The translations under genes and the position numbers were made by a program. Shown here one piece after another: positions 1 to 7,207 of a stretch of DNA of 9,546 nt. The DNA lies in NCBI GenBank assembly GCA_031279925.1, contig JAITHQ010000165.1:1-9546 (forward strand). The letters run 5' to 3'. Source of the DNA: Treponema sp. (lineage in GTDB: Bacteria; Spirochaetota; Spirochaetia; Treponematales; Breznakiellaceae). Under the pieces are notes generated by a model. That model was given only the letters and a program-made list of their open reading frames with translations, was not told the origin of the DNA and did no database searches. Positions within the stretch are counted from its first letter, which is position 1, and each line of letters opens with the position of its first letter.

Positions 1-120
1 AACCTGAAGAAGCTGATGGAGGTACTGAAGGAACCAGCCGCGAGGCTTTTGCGGCATTTTTTTATCCGGCTCTTTTTTCTGCCCTTTATGCGCCTAATCC
101 TATTCGTAAGGAGCAACTAA
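1..120. other. Left-edge flank, no firm gene
   Basis: This stretch lies downstream of the minus-strand GH105 gene. Plus frames 1 and 3 are both open from the window edge. Frame 1 stops at 118-120. Frame 3 stops at 165-167, which would overlap the end of the convergent GH105 gene by 47 bp. Plus frame 2 meets TGA at 5-7, which would fit a plus-strand gene ending just before the hairpin at 37-63. On the minus strand an ATG at 57-55 opens a frame running off the edge (MPQKPRGWFLQYLHQLLQV), but it has no good ribosome binding site. None of these can be established from so little sequence. Confidence 0.3.
37..63 (+). terminator. Terminator-like hairpin with T7 tract
   Basis: A GC-rich 5-bp stem (GCCGC at 37-41, GCGGC at 51-55) with a 9-nt loop is followed one base later by seven T (57-63) on the plus strand. 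It therefore points at transcription coming from the left, towards the end of the GH105 gene. Read on the minus strand the stem is preceded by A7 and has no U tract after it, so it would be a poor terminator for the pectin operon unless it acts in both directions. The stem is short, so confidence is moderate. Confidence 0.45.
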
Positions 121-1227
121 TTACAATCCAAGCTGCTTACAGGTATCGTAGTATTCCGAACACATAAGCAGGAATGCCCCCATTCCATGCAGATCGTTCT
201 GTACGGTAGGCCGGTCAATGTAAAACCGGTAATCCCCTACCTCTGTACCAATGCAGATATTGGAAACAACAAGATCATCTCCCTGAAAAACAAGTGAATT
301 GATTATTCCCTGGTATGCCTTGTGGACATACCGGATAAATGATTGGTGAAGCAGACCTTTTTTTATCGCCTTTGCAATGGCGTAGGTGAACAGTGAGGAG
401 CATGAAATTTCCAGCCAGTTGTCTTTCCGCTCCCCCTTGTCAACAACCTGAAACCAAAGCCCCGTTTCCTCGTCCTGAAACCGGATCAGCGCGTTGATAA
501 CGTCCAGTTCCGCATTGATGTATTCCTGCCTGCGCCCGTGGTCAGGCGGCATATAATCCAAAATGTCCATAATGGCTACCGCATACCAGCCGATTGCCCG
601 CCCCCAACATTCACTGGAAAGGCCGGTATGTTTATCCGCCCAGCCGCTCTCCCTGGAATCGTCCCAGCCGTGGTACAAGAGCCCTGTTTTTGAACAGGTC
701 ATGTTCCGGCGCATAAGATTCATCTGTTGATAAACCGTCTCATAAAAATACGGCTTGCCAAAATAGCGGGCATACATCACGCTATACGGGCCTATCATAT
801 AAAGACCGTCCAGCCACATCTGGTTGGGGTGTTCATACTTGTGCCAAAAACCCCCTTTGGCATTGGTAGGCCACATCTCCACCATTGGGGCAAATGTATC
901 AAGGACTTTTTTGTAACGCCCGTCTTTGGTTTCATGGTACAGGTTGAACAGCAGAATCGCCGGCTGCATATCGTCAAACTGGCGGGAATGTTCATCAAAA
1001 CGGATATTGCCGTTTTCATCAATATAATAATCGATCCAGTCTTTGATATACCGGTAATATTTTTTTTCACCGGAAAGAACATATATCCGTTCCACTCCCG
1101 AAAGAAACACCCCCTGATGGTAATGGAAACGGTTTTTGGGGGGCAGTTCCTCCACGGTAAATGCGCGGATTAGGGTATCCGCCCCCATTTTTGCGTAATC
1201 AAGGGCGGTTTTTCCATTGACAATCAT
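121..1227 (-). CDS. yteR: GH105 unsaturated rhamnogalacturonyl/uronyl hydrolase (YteR-like)
   Basis: This 368-residue protein belongs to the (alpha/alpha)6-barrel GH105 family. These enzymes hydrate the 4,5-double bond of the unsaturated terminal galacturonate left by pectin or RG-I lyases and so release it from the oligomer. The most telling motifs are MWLDGLYM (137-144), where D140 matches the catalytic Asp143 of Bacillus YteR, HGWDDS (186-191) and WGRAIGWY (208-215). DDMQPA at 85-90 probably supplies the second conserved Asp, and DLHGMGAF at 345-352 is the usual C-terminal signature. Length is close to YteR (about 373). There is no signal peptide, so it is cytoplasmic and acts on imported oligomers. 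The ATG at 1227 follows AAGGAG with 7-nt spacing. It starts 28 bp after the permease stop and is the last gene of the visible cluster. Whether it prefers a rhamnose or a galacturonate neighbour cannot be read from sequence alone. Confidence 0.93.
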   Translation of the reverse strand: MIVNGKTALDYAKMGADTLIRAFTVEELPPKNRFHYHQGVFLSGVERIYVLSGEKKYYRYIKDWIDYYIDENGNIRFDEHSRQFDDMQPAILLFNLYHETKDGRYKKVLDTFAPMVEMWPTNAKGGFWHKYEHPNQMWLDGLYMIGPYSVMYARYFGKPYFYETVYQQMNLMRRNMTCSKTGLLYHGWDDSRESGWADKHTGLSSECWGRAIGWYAVAIMDILDYMPPDHGRRQEYINAELDVINALIRFQDEETGLWFQVVDKGERKDNWLEISCSSLFTYAIAKAIKKGLLHQSFIRYVHKAYQGIINSLVFQGDDLVVSNICIGTEVGDYRFYIDRPTVQNDLHGMGAFLLMCSEYYDTCKQLGL

Positions 1228-1255
1228 ACAAAACTCCTTTTCCGGTTCAGCGCGC

Positions 1256-2125
1256 TCATGCTTTCAGGCCGGATGTAGCGATGCCTTCCGCAATGTATTT
1301 CTGGAAAACAAAGAAAATAACCAGCGATGGCAGCAGTGAAAGCGTCCCCATGGCAAAGATAGCCCCCCAGTCAGTAGAGCTGGGATCGGCAAACATACGC
1401 ATCGCCAAGGAGACTGTAAAAGTTTTGGGCCTGTTAAGGTACAGCAGCGGGCCAAGAAAGTCTTCCCAGCGCCAGTAAAAACTGAAAATGGTAGAAGTGA
1501 TCAACGCCGGTTTTATCAGGGGGAAAAGGATGCGGATAAAAATGGTAAATTTATTGCATCCGTCGATCATGGCCGATTGATCCAGTTCCAGGGGAATACC
1601 CCGGAAAAACTGTACCATCATAAAAATAAAAAAAGCCTGGCCGCCCCAGTGGGGTACAACAAGCGGAAGATAGGTATTTACCCAGCCCATCCTGAAAAAG
1701 AGGATGAACTGGGGAACCATCACCACCTGATAGGGCAGCATAAGAGTCAAAAACATACAGCTATACCAGAACGTGCCGCCCCTGAAACGTATCCGCGAAA
1801 AACCGTAAGCCACCAGAGCGGATACAAGCACCGCCCCCAGGGTGGAACAGCCGGTAACAATAAAAGAGTTAATGTAAAAAGTGGTAAAAGAGGTAGTGCC
1901 GTTATACCGCCAGCCCCGAAAATAATTTTCCAGCGTAAAGGTTTTGGGAACCAGAGCAGTAGTGCCGAATATTTCCTCAGTTGGCTTGAAAGAGCCAAAA
2001 GCCATCCAGAGCAGGGGATAGAGCATGAGGAATCCCAAAACAAGCGCCACCGCATGAAAAGCAATGCCACGCCGTATAGAGCGTAAACGCCGGAGCCGAA
2101 TGCCGGTTTCACAAGAGTTTGTCAT
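1256..2125 (-). CDS. ABC sugar transporter permease, MalG/AraQ (CUT1) type
   Basis: This is a 289-residue inner-membrane permease with about six hydrophobic segments; the first lies near residues 23-45. The cytoplasmic EAA loop that docks the ATPase is visible from ELDQSAMIDG (180-189) to FPLIKP (201-206). The C-terminus IAEGIATSGLKA is typical of the second permease of CUT1 carbohydrate importers such as MalG, AraQ and YtcP. Start is ATG at 2125 after AAGGCGG with 7-nt spacing. It begins 11 bp after the stop of the partner permease, consistent with translational coupling and a heterodimeric channel. Neighbouring binding-protein and GH105 genes suggest that the substrate is unsaturated pectic oligosaccharide, but this is inference from context. 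No ATPase gene accompanies it in the window. Confidence 0.93.
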   Translation of the reverse strand: MTNSCETGIRLRRLRSIRRGIAFHAVALVLGFLMLYPLLWMAFGSFKPTEEIFGTTALVPKTFTLENYFRGWRYNGTTSFTTFYINSFIVTGCSTLGAVLVSALVAYGFSRIRFRGGTFWYSCMFLTLMLPYQVVMVPQFILFFRMGWVNTYLPLVVPHWGGQAFFIFMMVQFFRGIPLELDQSAMIDGCNKFTIFIRILFPLIKPALITSTIFSFYWRWEDFLGPLLYLNRPKTFTVSLAMRMFADPSSTDWGAIFAMGTLSLLPSLVIFFVFQKYIAEGIATSGLKA

Positions 2126-2136
2126 GGTATACCGCC

Positions 2137-3039
2137 TTACGATTCATAATGAACCCAACGATCAGAAGTTTTGTAGATAAGTCCCGTAAAGACTGCAATG
2201 ATCAATACCAGTACCCATGCCAGGGCAGAGCCGTAACCCATCTCGTTATACGCAAATGCCCTGAGGTACAGGTACAAGGCATAGACCAGGGTGCTGTCCT
2301 GGGGGTCTCCCCTGCCTCCCGAAATAATAAAAGCCTGGCTAAAAACGGTAAAACCGTTAATCAACTGCATGATAAGATTAAAAAAGATGATAGGCGTCAT
2401 TTGGGGCAGGGTAATGTGAAAAAACTGGCTTGGCCATCCGGCCCCGTCAATCGACGCCGCCTCGTAATACGTTTTGGGAATTTGCCTAAGACCGGCAAGG
2501 AAGATAAGCATGGACGAGCCAAACTGCCATACCGCAAGCAGTATAAGCACCCCCAGGGCGGTATTGGCGTTTCCAATCCAGCTAACGGTACTGGCTATTC
2601 CCATAGACTGCAGAAAAATATTAAGCGCGCCGTCGGCAGCGAACATACGCCGCCAAATAACGGCCACCGCAATGCTGCCCCCTACCAGTGAGGGAATGTA
2701 GTAGGCCGCCTGATAAAACCGGATCATCCGCGCTCCCCGCCTAAAAAGGACAGCCAGAAAAAAAGCAAAAGCCAGGCGGGCAGGAACCGAAATAAAAGCA
2801 TAGGTGAACGTAACCTGCAGGGACTTCCAAAACCGGCTGTCCCCTCCCATTCGCCTGAAGTTTGCCAGACCTGAAAATACCGGTGAACCCAAAATATCAT
2901 AATCGGTAAAGGAAAAGTACAGGGACATGATAATGGGTATAACAGAAAAGACAAGAAAACCGGCGAGCCAGGGGCTGATAAATAAATAACCCGCAATATC
3001 TTCCCGCAGCTGCCGTTTGTCGGAATAATAACCTTTCAT
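2137..3039 (-). CDS. ABC sugar transporter permease, MalF/LacF/UgpA (CUT1) type
   Basis: This 300-residue permease is the partner of the MalG-type protein encoded just downstream. The N-terminal signature is IAGYLFISPWLAGFLVF (15-31) followed by IPIIMSLYFSFTDYD, which is characteristic of LacF/UgpA/AraP-like subunits. The EAA loop starts YEAASIDGAG (192-201) and ends with LPQMTP (211-216); it matches the consensus better than that of the partner. About six membrane segments are visible. Start is ATG at 3039 after GGAGAG, with a short spacing of about 3-4 nt. A 114-bp spacer containing a stem-loop separates it from the binding-protein gene, which may lower its expression relative to the binding protein. 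It resembles YteP/AraP/LacF in layout; I do not assign a gene name. Confidence 0.93.
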   Translation of the reverse strand: MKGYYSDKRQLREDIAGYLFISPWLAGFLVFSVIPIIMSLYFSFTDYDILGSPVFSGLANFRRMGGDSRFWKSLQVTFTYAFISVPARLAFAFFLAVLFRRGARMIRFYQAAYYIPSLVGGSIAVAVIWRRMFAADGALNIFLQSMGIASTVSWIGNANTALGVLILLAVWQFGSSMLIFLAGLRQIPKTYYEAASIDGAGWPSQFFHITLPQMTPIIFFNLIMQLINGFTVFSQAFIISGGRGDPQDSTLVYALYLYLRAFAYNEMGYGSALAWVLVLIIAVFTGLIYKTSDRWVHYES

Positions 3040-3090
3040 GGACTCTCCACGGTTGTTCCCATAAATTTTTCGTGAAACAAGAAAATAATT

Positions 3091-3147
3091 GGGCAGCGCT
3101 GAATACTCAAGCCTCTTGTTTAAAATATCATGTAACCAGCGCTGCCC
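3091..3147 (-). repeat. Stem-loop between binding-protein and permease genes
   Basis: GGGCAGCGCTG (3091-3101) and CAGCGCTGCCC (3137-3147) form a perfect 11-bp inverted repeat with a 35-nt loop. It starts 7 nt after the TAG of the binding-protein gene as read on the minus strand. Each arm contains the self-palindrome CAGCGCTG, and GCCCCGGGGC (3144-3153) overlaps one arm, so alternative pairings exist. No U tract follows, so it is not a classic terminator. By analogy with the malE-malF intergenic region it could stabilise the upstream message or dampen read-through. The function is inference. Confidence 0.6.
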
Positions 3148-3153
3148 CGGGGC

Positions 3154-4437
3154 CTACCTGCTTAATACCGCATTGGCGGCCTGTATCATCTGACTCATTG
3201 CCGCATCCGAAGGGATCTGTCCCTTTAGGCATTGAAGCAGAATGGGCCGCATCACGTCCCGAACCTCCCCGGAAGTAGACGGATCGGGAGGATCAATAGC
3301 CGTAGTATAGGGCGTTACCCTGCCAATGTAATCAAAAAGATACTTCATGTTTGGATCTACCCTGCCGGACAGATCTTCCCGGATGCTGGCAGGCGCGGGA
3401 ATCCCCCGTTCCGCCAGCAGTATCCGGTTTGCCTCCGCCTCATTAAGCATAAAATTCACAAACCGGGCAGCCAGCTCCTGATTTTTGGAAGAGCCCAGTA
3501 TGGAAATAAACATCGAAGGCTTAAGATAGGCGCCGAAAGGCGCCTTGTTTCCGTTTACACTGGGAAAAATACAATATTCCAAAGGGCGTTTTGCCGCGTT
3601 CATAAGCCCTACATGCTGGTTACTCCAGTGGAAGTTATTCCACGTTTTGCCCTGGGAAATGGGAAATTCTTCCATGGCCCGGCTCAGGATAAAGGCGTCA
3701 TCGGGGTCATAGAGCGCCCCCGCGGCCTTAAGCCGCAGATGCATATCAAGCGCTTCTTTAACAGCTCCGAGAGCGGCGGCATTACCGGTCATGCCCAGGC
3801 TCTTCCGGTCGGCGGAAAAGAACGGCGCGCCAAACTGACGCACAATGTGTTCAAAAGCCTGATGAAACTCGTTGAAGGGCATGGTTTGTACCCCGGTCTT
3901 TTGATAGACCGTCAAAGCAATCTGTTCATAATCCTTCCAGGTCCATGCGGTATCGTCGATGGCAAGACCGGCCTTTTGCACCGCCGCCATATCCACGCCC
4001 ATACCCCAGGCGTTGGTTCCCATACTCAGGGCAACCAGTTTACCGTTTAACCGTCCGGAGGCCAATGCGGATTCAGACCATTTGGAAAGATCGATGATCC
4101 CTTTTTGGACAAAAACATTCATATCCAGCAATTGATTCCGGTTGTTGTACTGTTCGATGTACGTGTAATCCTGCTGCATAATGTCGGGCAAACTCCCCGC
4201 CGCCGCCTGGGTGTTCATTTTTGACCAATACCCGTCCCAGCCTGCCGGCTCGGTTTCCACGGTAACTCCGGGGTTCTTTTCCATAAAAAGCTGGGTTGCT
4301 TTAATGGTACGCTCGTCACGAATGGTATTGCCCCACCAGGCAAAGCGGATATAGCCGCCCTCTTCTTTTTTTCTGCAAGCGCTTACAAGCAGCGCCGCCA
4401 TAGACAGAACGGTCAGGAAGAAAATTATCTTCTTCAC
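3154..4437 (-). CDS. ABC sugar-binding lipoprotein (extracellular solute-binding protein family 1)
   Basis: This 427-residue substrate-binding component serves the adjacent CUT1 importer. A positively charged N-terminus and hydrophobic core lead to the lipobox LVSAC, with the lipidated cysteine at 21. The mature part opens with the typical first strand IRFAWWG (30-36), then helix residues TQLFMEKNPGVTVETEPAG, and continues with WDGYWSKMNTQAAAGSLPDI (67-86), as in family-1 sugar-binding proteins. Aromatic residues in these regions commonly stack against sugar rings. The start is GTG at 4437, not ATG, preceded by a full AAGGAGG with 7-nt spacing, so translation is probably strong despite the weaker codon. 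It lies 31 bp after the barrel gene. The specific ligand is not shown by the sequence; the flanking PL9 and GH105 enzymes suggest pectic oligosaccharides. The overall arrangement recalls Bacillus YtcQ-YteP-YtcP. Confidence 0.93.
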   Translation of the reverse strand: MKKIIFFLTVLSMAALLVSACRKKEEGGYIRFAWWGNTIRDERTIKATQLFMEKNPGVTVETEPAGWDGYWSKMNTQAAAGSLPDIMQQDYTYIEQYNNRNQLLDMNVFVQKGIIDLSKWSESALASGRLNGKLVALSMGTNAWGMGVDMAAVQKAGLAIDDTAWTWKDYEQIALTVYQKTGVQTMPFNEFHQAFEHIVRQFGAPFFSADRKSLGMTGNAAALGAVKEALDMHLRLKAAGALYDPDDAFILSRAMEEFPISQGKTWNNFHWSNQHVGLMNAAKRPLEYCIFPSVNGNKAPFGAYLKPSMFISILGSSKNQELAARFVNFMLNEAEANRILLAERGIPAPASIREDLSGRVDPNMKYLFDYIGRVTPYTTAIDPPDPSTSGEVRDVMRPILLQCLKGQIPSDAAMSQMIQAANAVLSR

Positions 4438-4468
4438 AAAACAACCTCCTTAAAATTCACGAGTTTTA

Positions 4469-6100
4469 TCAGTCAAGCACAAGCTTGAAGCGCAAGGGAA
4501 CCTGGAACACAAACTGGTTTGTGGTAACAGTCGTAAGGTCTGTAGTACCGCCGTCATACCTTTGTTCAGGAATACTGTCGTATTGTTCATCATTGATTGT
4601 CCATGTATAGACGGCGTTATAAACCGCCAAACCTGCTTCTACCGAGATGTGGCGATTAAAGGTATAAACGGCTTTTAGAGAAGCGCCAAACACATCGTAA
4701 GTATCATTCCGTACAGCGTCACCAACAGCCGTCTTTAAACCGCTGAACTTGTTCCCAACTTCCAGCCACAGGTTCAGCTTTTCGGTCCATTGATATTGGA
4801 CGCCCAGCGCGTTGTACAGGGCAAACCAATCGCAGCTTGTGTCACCGGAAGCGGAAGGAAGCGCGCTGTCCCAAAAATCTATAACAACATCCGTGTCAAT
4901 ACCGCTGCCGGATTGGGTATCGCTCACCGAGGAGAAACTGATGTTGTTGTTGAAGTTAAACAGAAACCGCTTAATACCGGTGTACTGCAAACGAAGATCA
5001 ATACCGCTAAAGAAAGGGCCGGTTGTTTTTATGGTGGTATTGTTAATCTCATTATCTTCATACGATCTGAATAGACCGGTATAGGCAAGCTGGATGCCGA
5101 GCGCATCTGCTTCAAGCAGGCTAATCTGACCGGCCAGGGTGAAAGAATGAGTCGTTTTGCCCGATCCGTCAGGCTCTTTGGTAGTCGCCGGATCATAAAC
5201 ATCCACATTATTATATGTACTCTTATCACCGCCCCGGAACTTGTATGTAGCGTCAAAGTTTACCAAATCGGCAATCTTCTCGCCTGAAATACGCGCGCCT
5301 CCGTTCAGGGCGGCATACCAGGGGCCGTTGTTGGTATTGGACCGCGGGGTCAGATCGCCCGCCACCGCGGCGGTGAATCCGGCATATTTTGCCGTAACCA
5401 TAAAATAAGGAATATCTTCCTGGCTGTAGTTACCGGATGTCTGCAAGGCTTTTCCAAAGTTAGCGTTCTCTGGAGGGTTTTTGCCGCCGTCCTGCCAGTT
5501 ACCGGCGGGGGTAGGCATGGGAACGACCACCGGGGCCGTCCACGGAATCTCCGGCGCCTTGGTGCCGCCGGGTGATACTACGCCGAATTGTTCCTGTTGG
5601 AATTTAAGGACATCCAGGCCGTCCCATGCTTTTATTACGCCCCGGTTGGCCGTATTGCCGACAAAAGCGCCAAAAGGACCGAATGCTCCCTGTATATTCC
5701 ACTCGTCAAAGGTTGAGTTAAGAACGTCATTTATTAAACGGTTATTTTGCTTGCCATCAAGGCCCACAAATCCGCCGGTACCCCGTATCAGTTTGTCGAG
5801 CGCCATCCGCAGGTGTCCCTTAACGAACTCCGATTGGTGTATGTAGTCCAGGGAAAATTTCAACTGGTTTTCCTCCGGGCCCCAAACGTCATAGTTACCG
5901 GGAAATGTCAGGAAATCAAATTTACTGGTTGTTGTGTATTTGTCGGCGGTGTTTGAAGAACTGGAATATTGCAGCAGCGAAGGCCGAAAGTCAGTCAACA
6001 ACGAAAAATGCAAGGGCGATGACGGAACGGCAGATTGATCCTGGGTAAAGGCCCCTGCCGCCGTTCCAAGAATCAAGAGTGCAAGAAAAAACTTTCTCAT
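4469..6100 (-). CDS. Predicted outer-membrane beta-barrel protein (porin-like)
   Basis: I do not recognise this 543-residue protein as a named family. It has an ordinary signal peptide (MRKFFLALLILGTAAGAFTQ, probable cleavage near residues 17-20) and no lipobox cysteine. The rest lacks long hydrophobic helices. It is rich in Tyr, Phe, Asn, Gly, Ser and Thr with alternating strand-like stretches, for example near the end in FVFQVPLRFKLVLD. This is what large outer-membrane barrels look like, and spirochaetes keep many lineage-specific ones. The last residue is Asp, not the aromatic usual for BAM substrates. ATG at 6100 follows AGGAGG at 9-nt spacing. Its place between secreted lipoproteins and the importer suggests a channel passing oligogalacturonides or RG-I fragments into the periplasm. 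That role is inferred only from context; a structural barrel without transport function is possible. Confidence 0.72.
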   Translation of the reverse strand: MRKFFLALLILGTAAGAFTQDQSAVPSSPLHFSLLTDFRPSLLQYSSSSNTADKYTTTSKFDFLTFPGNYDVWGPEENQLKFSLDYIHQSEFVKGHLRMALDKLIRGTGGFVGLDGKQNNRLINDVLNSTFDEWNIQGAFGPFGAFVGNTANRGVIKAWDGLDVLKFQQEQFGVVSPGGTKAPEIPWTAPVVVPMPTPAGNWQDGGKNPPENANFGKALQTSGNYSQEDIPYFMVTAKYAGFTAAVAGDLTPRSNTNNGPWYAALNGGARISGEKIADLVNFDATYKFRGGDKSTYNNVDVYDPATTKEPDGSGKTTHSFTLAGQISLLEADALGIQLAYTGLFRSYEDNEINNTTIKTTGPFFSGIDLRLQYTGIKRFLFNFNNNISFSSVSDTQSGSGIDTDVVIDFWDSALPSASGDTSCDWFALYNALGVQYQWTEKLNLWLEVGNKFSGLKTAVGDAVRNDTYDVFGASLKAVYTFNRHISVEAGLAVYNAVYTWTINDEQYDSIPEQRYDGGTTDLTTVTTNQFVFQVPLRFKLVLD

Positions 6101-6166
6101 TATGGAATTCCTCCTGTAAAAATTTCCGGGTGTATAAGCGCCGTTACTGTAATCAACGGTTGCTTT

Positions 6167-7018
6167 TTAAAAAGCCCGGACAGCGCGAACATTGAACGCA
6201 TTGTTTTGATAGGTATTCTTTACGCCGGTGTTGAAATTCTCGGCGTAGACGAATTCATCATCAAATTGGTTCGATGTCCAGTAATTAGTCGGGGGAGTAC
6301 TACCGGTACTCAGATTGTCAAATAAACTCCTCTGGATATAGAGTTCGTGGAGTTCATCTCTGCTGGGAAGGAACCAGTCGGTTCTGCCGCCATGAGCAGC
6401 GCTGCCGCAAGCGCCGGCGGCTGGGGAGTCCGGAACCCTGCCGGGCCTTAGTATTACTTCGGTATTGTGCCTGCCCCCGCCGATTCTATTCACATAACCC
6501 ACCAATGCGACATCGTTTGGAAGCCCTCCGCCGCCTCCCTGACCCGGCGGCCCCCATGTAAGGATACCCTCATCTCGAGGCGCGGCTTCCAGGTAATACG
6601 CGGTTGAATTATCATCCGCCATAGTAAAACCGGCGTCACTGCGGTAGAAAATTTTTCCGCCGCCGGGACCGGAGTCGCCGGGCCTGTACCCCCAATCAGC
6701 ATAGAGGGTTATATTCCGCAGAACGCGGCTGGTAAAGACATATTCCTCCTTGAAGGTTTCGTTATCCGTATACCAGCCCCTGAAACGGGTTTTAGCGCCC
6801 GTGAAACCAAACGCCGGGTCTTGGGGCCTTGCTATCGTGCCGCCTGTTTCCACGGTCACGGGGGCAAGAGCGCCGCCGCCGTTGGTTTCAAACGTTACCG
6901 TAACCTCGCCGCCCTCTCCTGATGAAGCGCCAGGATTTGTACAGGCCGTAAAAGCAAAAACGGCCAATACCAGCATAAAAAATCCGCCCGCATTAACAAA
7001 AGTTTGTTTCGTTTTCAT
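6167..7018 (-). CDS. Lipoprotein with one InlB-type B-repeat and a DUF1566/FISUMP-like C-terminus
   Basis: This 283-residue predicted surface or periplasmic lipoprotein has no known reaction. The start chosen is ATG at 7018, which gives a proper signal (MKTKQTFVNAGGFFMLVLAV) and lipobox FTAC with cysteine 26. AAGGG lies 8 nt upstream. The frame is open further up to 7120, but that extension runs through a strong palindrome and would bury the signal. Residues 39-109 form one Listeria-Bacteroides B-repeat (VTFETNGGG, RFRGWYTDN, ITLYADW). GDSGPGGGKIFY (114-125) then opens the second domain, which contains WFLPSRDEL (215-223), YWTSN (246-250) and a terminal NVRAVRAF. These are hallmark motifs of DUF1566/Lcl-like modules, often linked to adhesion or extracellular binding. 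Position between the lyase and the barrel gene suggests help in binding the polysaccharide or attaching to plant fibre; that is inference. It may be transcribed separately from the lyase. Confidence 0.85.
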   Translation of the reverse strand: MKTKQTFVNAGGFFMLVLAVFAFTACTNPGASSGEGGEVTVTFETNGGGALAPVTVETGGTIARPQDPAFGFTGAKTRFRGWYTDNETFKEEYVFTSRVLRNITLYADWGYRPGDSGPGGGKIFYRSDAGFTMADDNSTAYYLEAAPRDEGILTWGPPGQGGGGGLPNDVALVGYVNRIGGGRHNTEVILRPGRVPDSPAAGACGSAAHGGRTDWFLPSRDELHELYIQRSLFDNLSTGSTPPTNYWTSNQFDDEFVYAENFNTGVKNTYQNNAFNVRAVRAF

Positions 7019-7039
7019 CTTAAATTCCCTTATATAACT

Positions 7040-7067
7040 TTGTTCGATAACTTTGGTTATCGAACAA
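7040..7067 (-). promoter_or_regulatory. Perfect 12-bp dyad 22 bp upstream of the B-repeat lipoprotein start
   Basis: TTGTTCGATAAC (7040-7051) and GTTATCGAACAA (7056-7067) are perfectly complementary around a 4-bp centre. It lies just upstream of the SD sequence of the lipoprotein gene. As DNA it has the form of a dimeric regulator operator; as RNA it would make a stable tetraloop hairpin. No U tract follows, so a simple terminator is unlikely. TTATAT follows it on the minus strand, but a start from there would leave almost no leader, so I do not call a promoter. Confidence 0.6.
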
Positions 7068-7126
7068 TTTCCGTTTAGAATGTACTTTCGCCGGACCGGC
7101 AGCCCGCAGAGCCTGTTCAAATTCCA

Positions 7127-7156
7127 AGACTTGTTACCGGCCTGGTAAACAAGTCT
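7127..7156 (-). repeat. 12-bp stem-loop in the lyase-lipoprotein spacer
   Basis: AGACTTGTTACC (7127-7138) pairs with GGTAA and CAAGTCT (7144-7148 and 7150-7156), with a single bulged A at 7149 and a 5-nt loop. Neither strand has a U tract directly after the stem. It is one of three strong inverted repeats packed into the 189-bp spacer. It could be an RNA processing or stabilising element, or a protein site. Confidence 0.5.
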
Positions 7157-7162
7157 AATTAA

Positions 7163-7196
7163 GGCGGCTGCCTATAACAGCCAGCCGCCCTTTTTT
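7163..7196 (+). terminator. Terminator-like hairpin after the pectate lyase gene
   Basis: GGCGGCTG (7163-7170) and CAGCCGCC (7182-7189) form an 8-bp GC-rich stem with an 11-nt loop. On the plus strand it is followed by one C and T6 (7191-7196), which is the canonical intrinsic terminator layout. On the minus strand it begins 18 nt after the lyase stop, preceded by A6 and followed only by TTAATTAG. It may therefore end or thin lyase transcription in the minus direction, block antisense transcription, or both. Direction is uncertain although the structure is clear. Confidence 0.6.
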
Positions 7197-7207
7197 GTTA
7201 TGCGATA

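Noticed and set aside
2119..2691. Plus-strand open frame of 190 codons opposite the permease gene
   Set aside because: Highly basic, low-hydrophobicity product that mirrors the permease codons; no ribosome site or family resemblance.
3232..4050. Long plus-strand open frame (272 codons) opposite the binding-protein gene
   Set aside because: It is antisense to a clear lipoprotein gene, and its translation is Arg/His/Pro/Gly-rich with no recognisable domain; a codon-bias shadow.
6141..6159. CCGTT/AACGG 5-bp stem after the lipoprotein stop
   Set aside because: Too short and without a T tract; compatible with chance.
7019..7120. 34-codon N-terminal extension of the B-repeat lipoprotein
   Set aside because: It would run through the 7040-7067 palindrome and place the signal peptide internally; the ATG at 7018 gives a normal lipoprotein signal and has AAGGG upstream.
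7040..7156. Integron attC-like sites around the lipoprotein gene (treponemes can carry integrons)
   Set aside because: The inverted repeats lack the RYYYAAC...GTTRRRY core order and no matching site lies after the gene.
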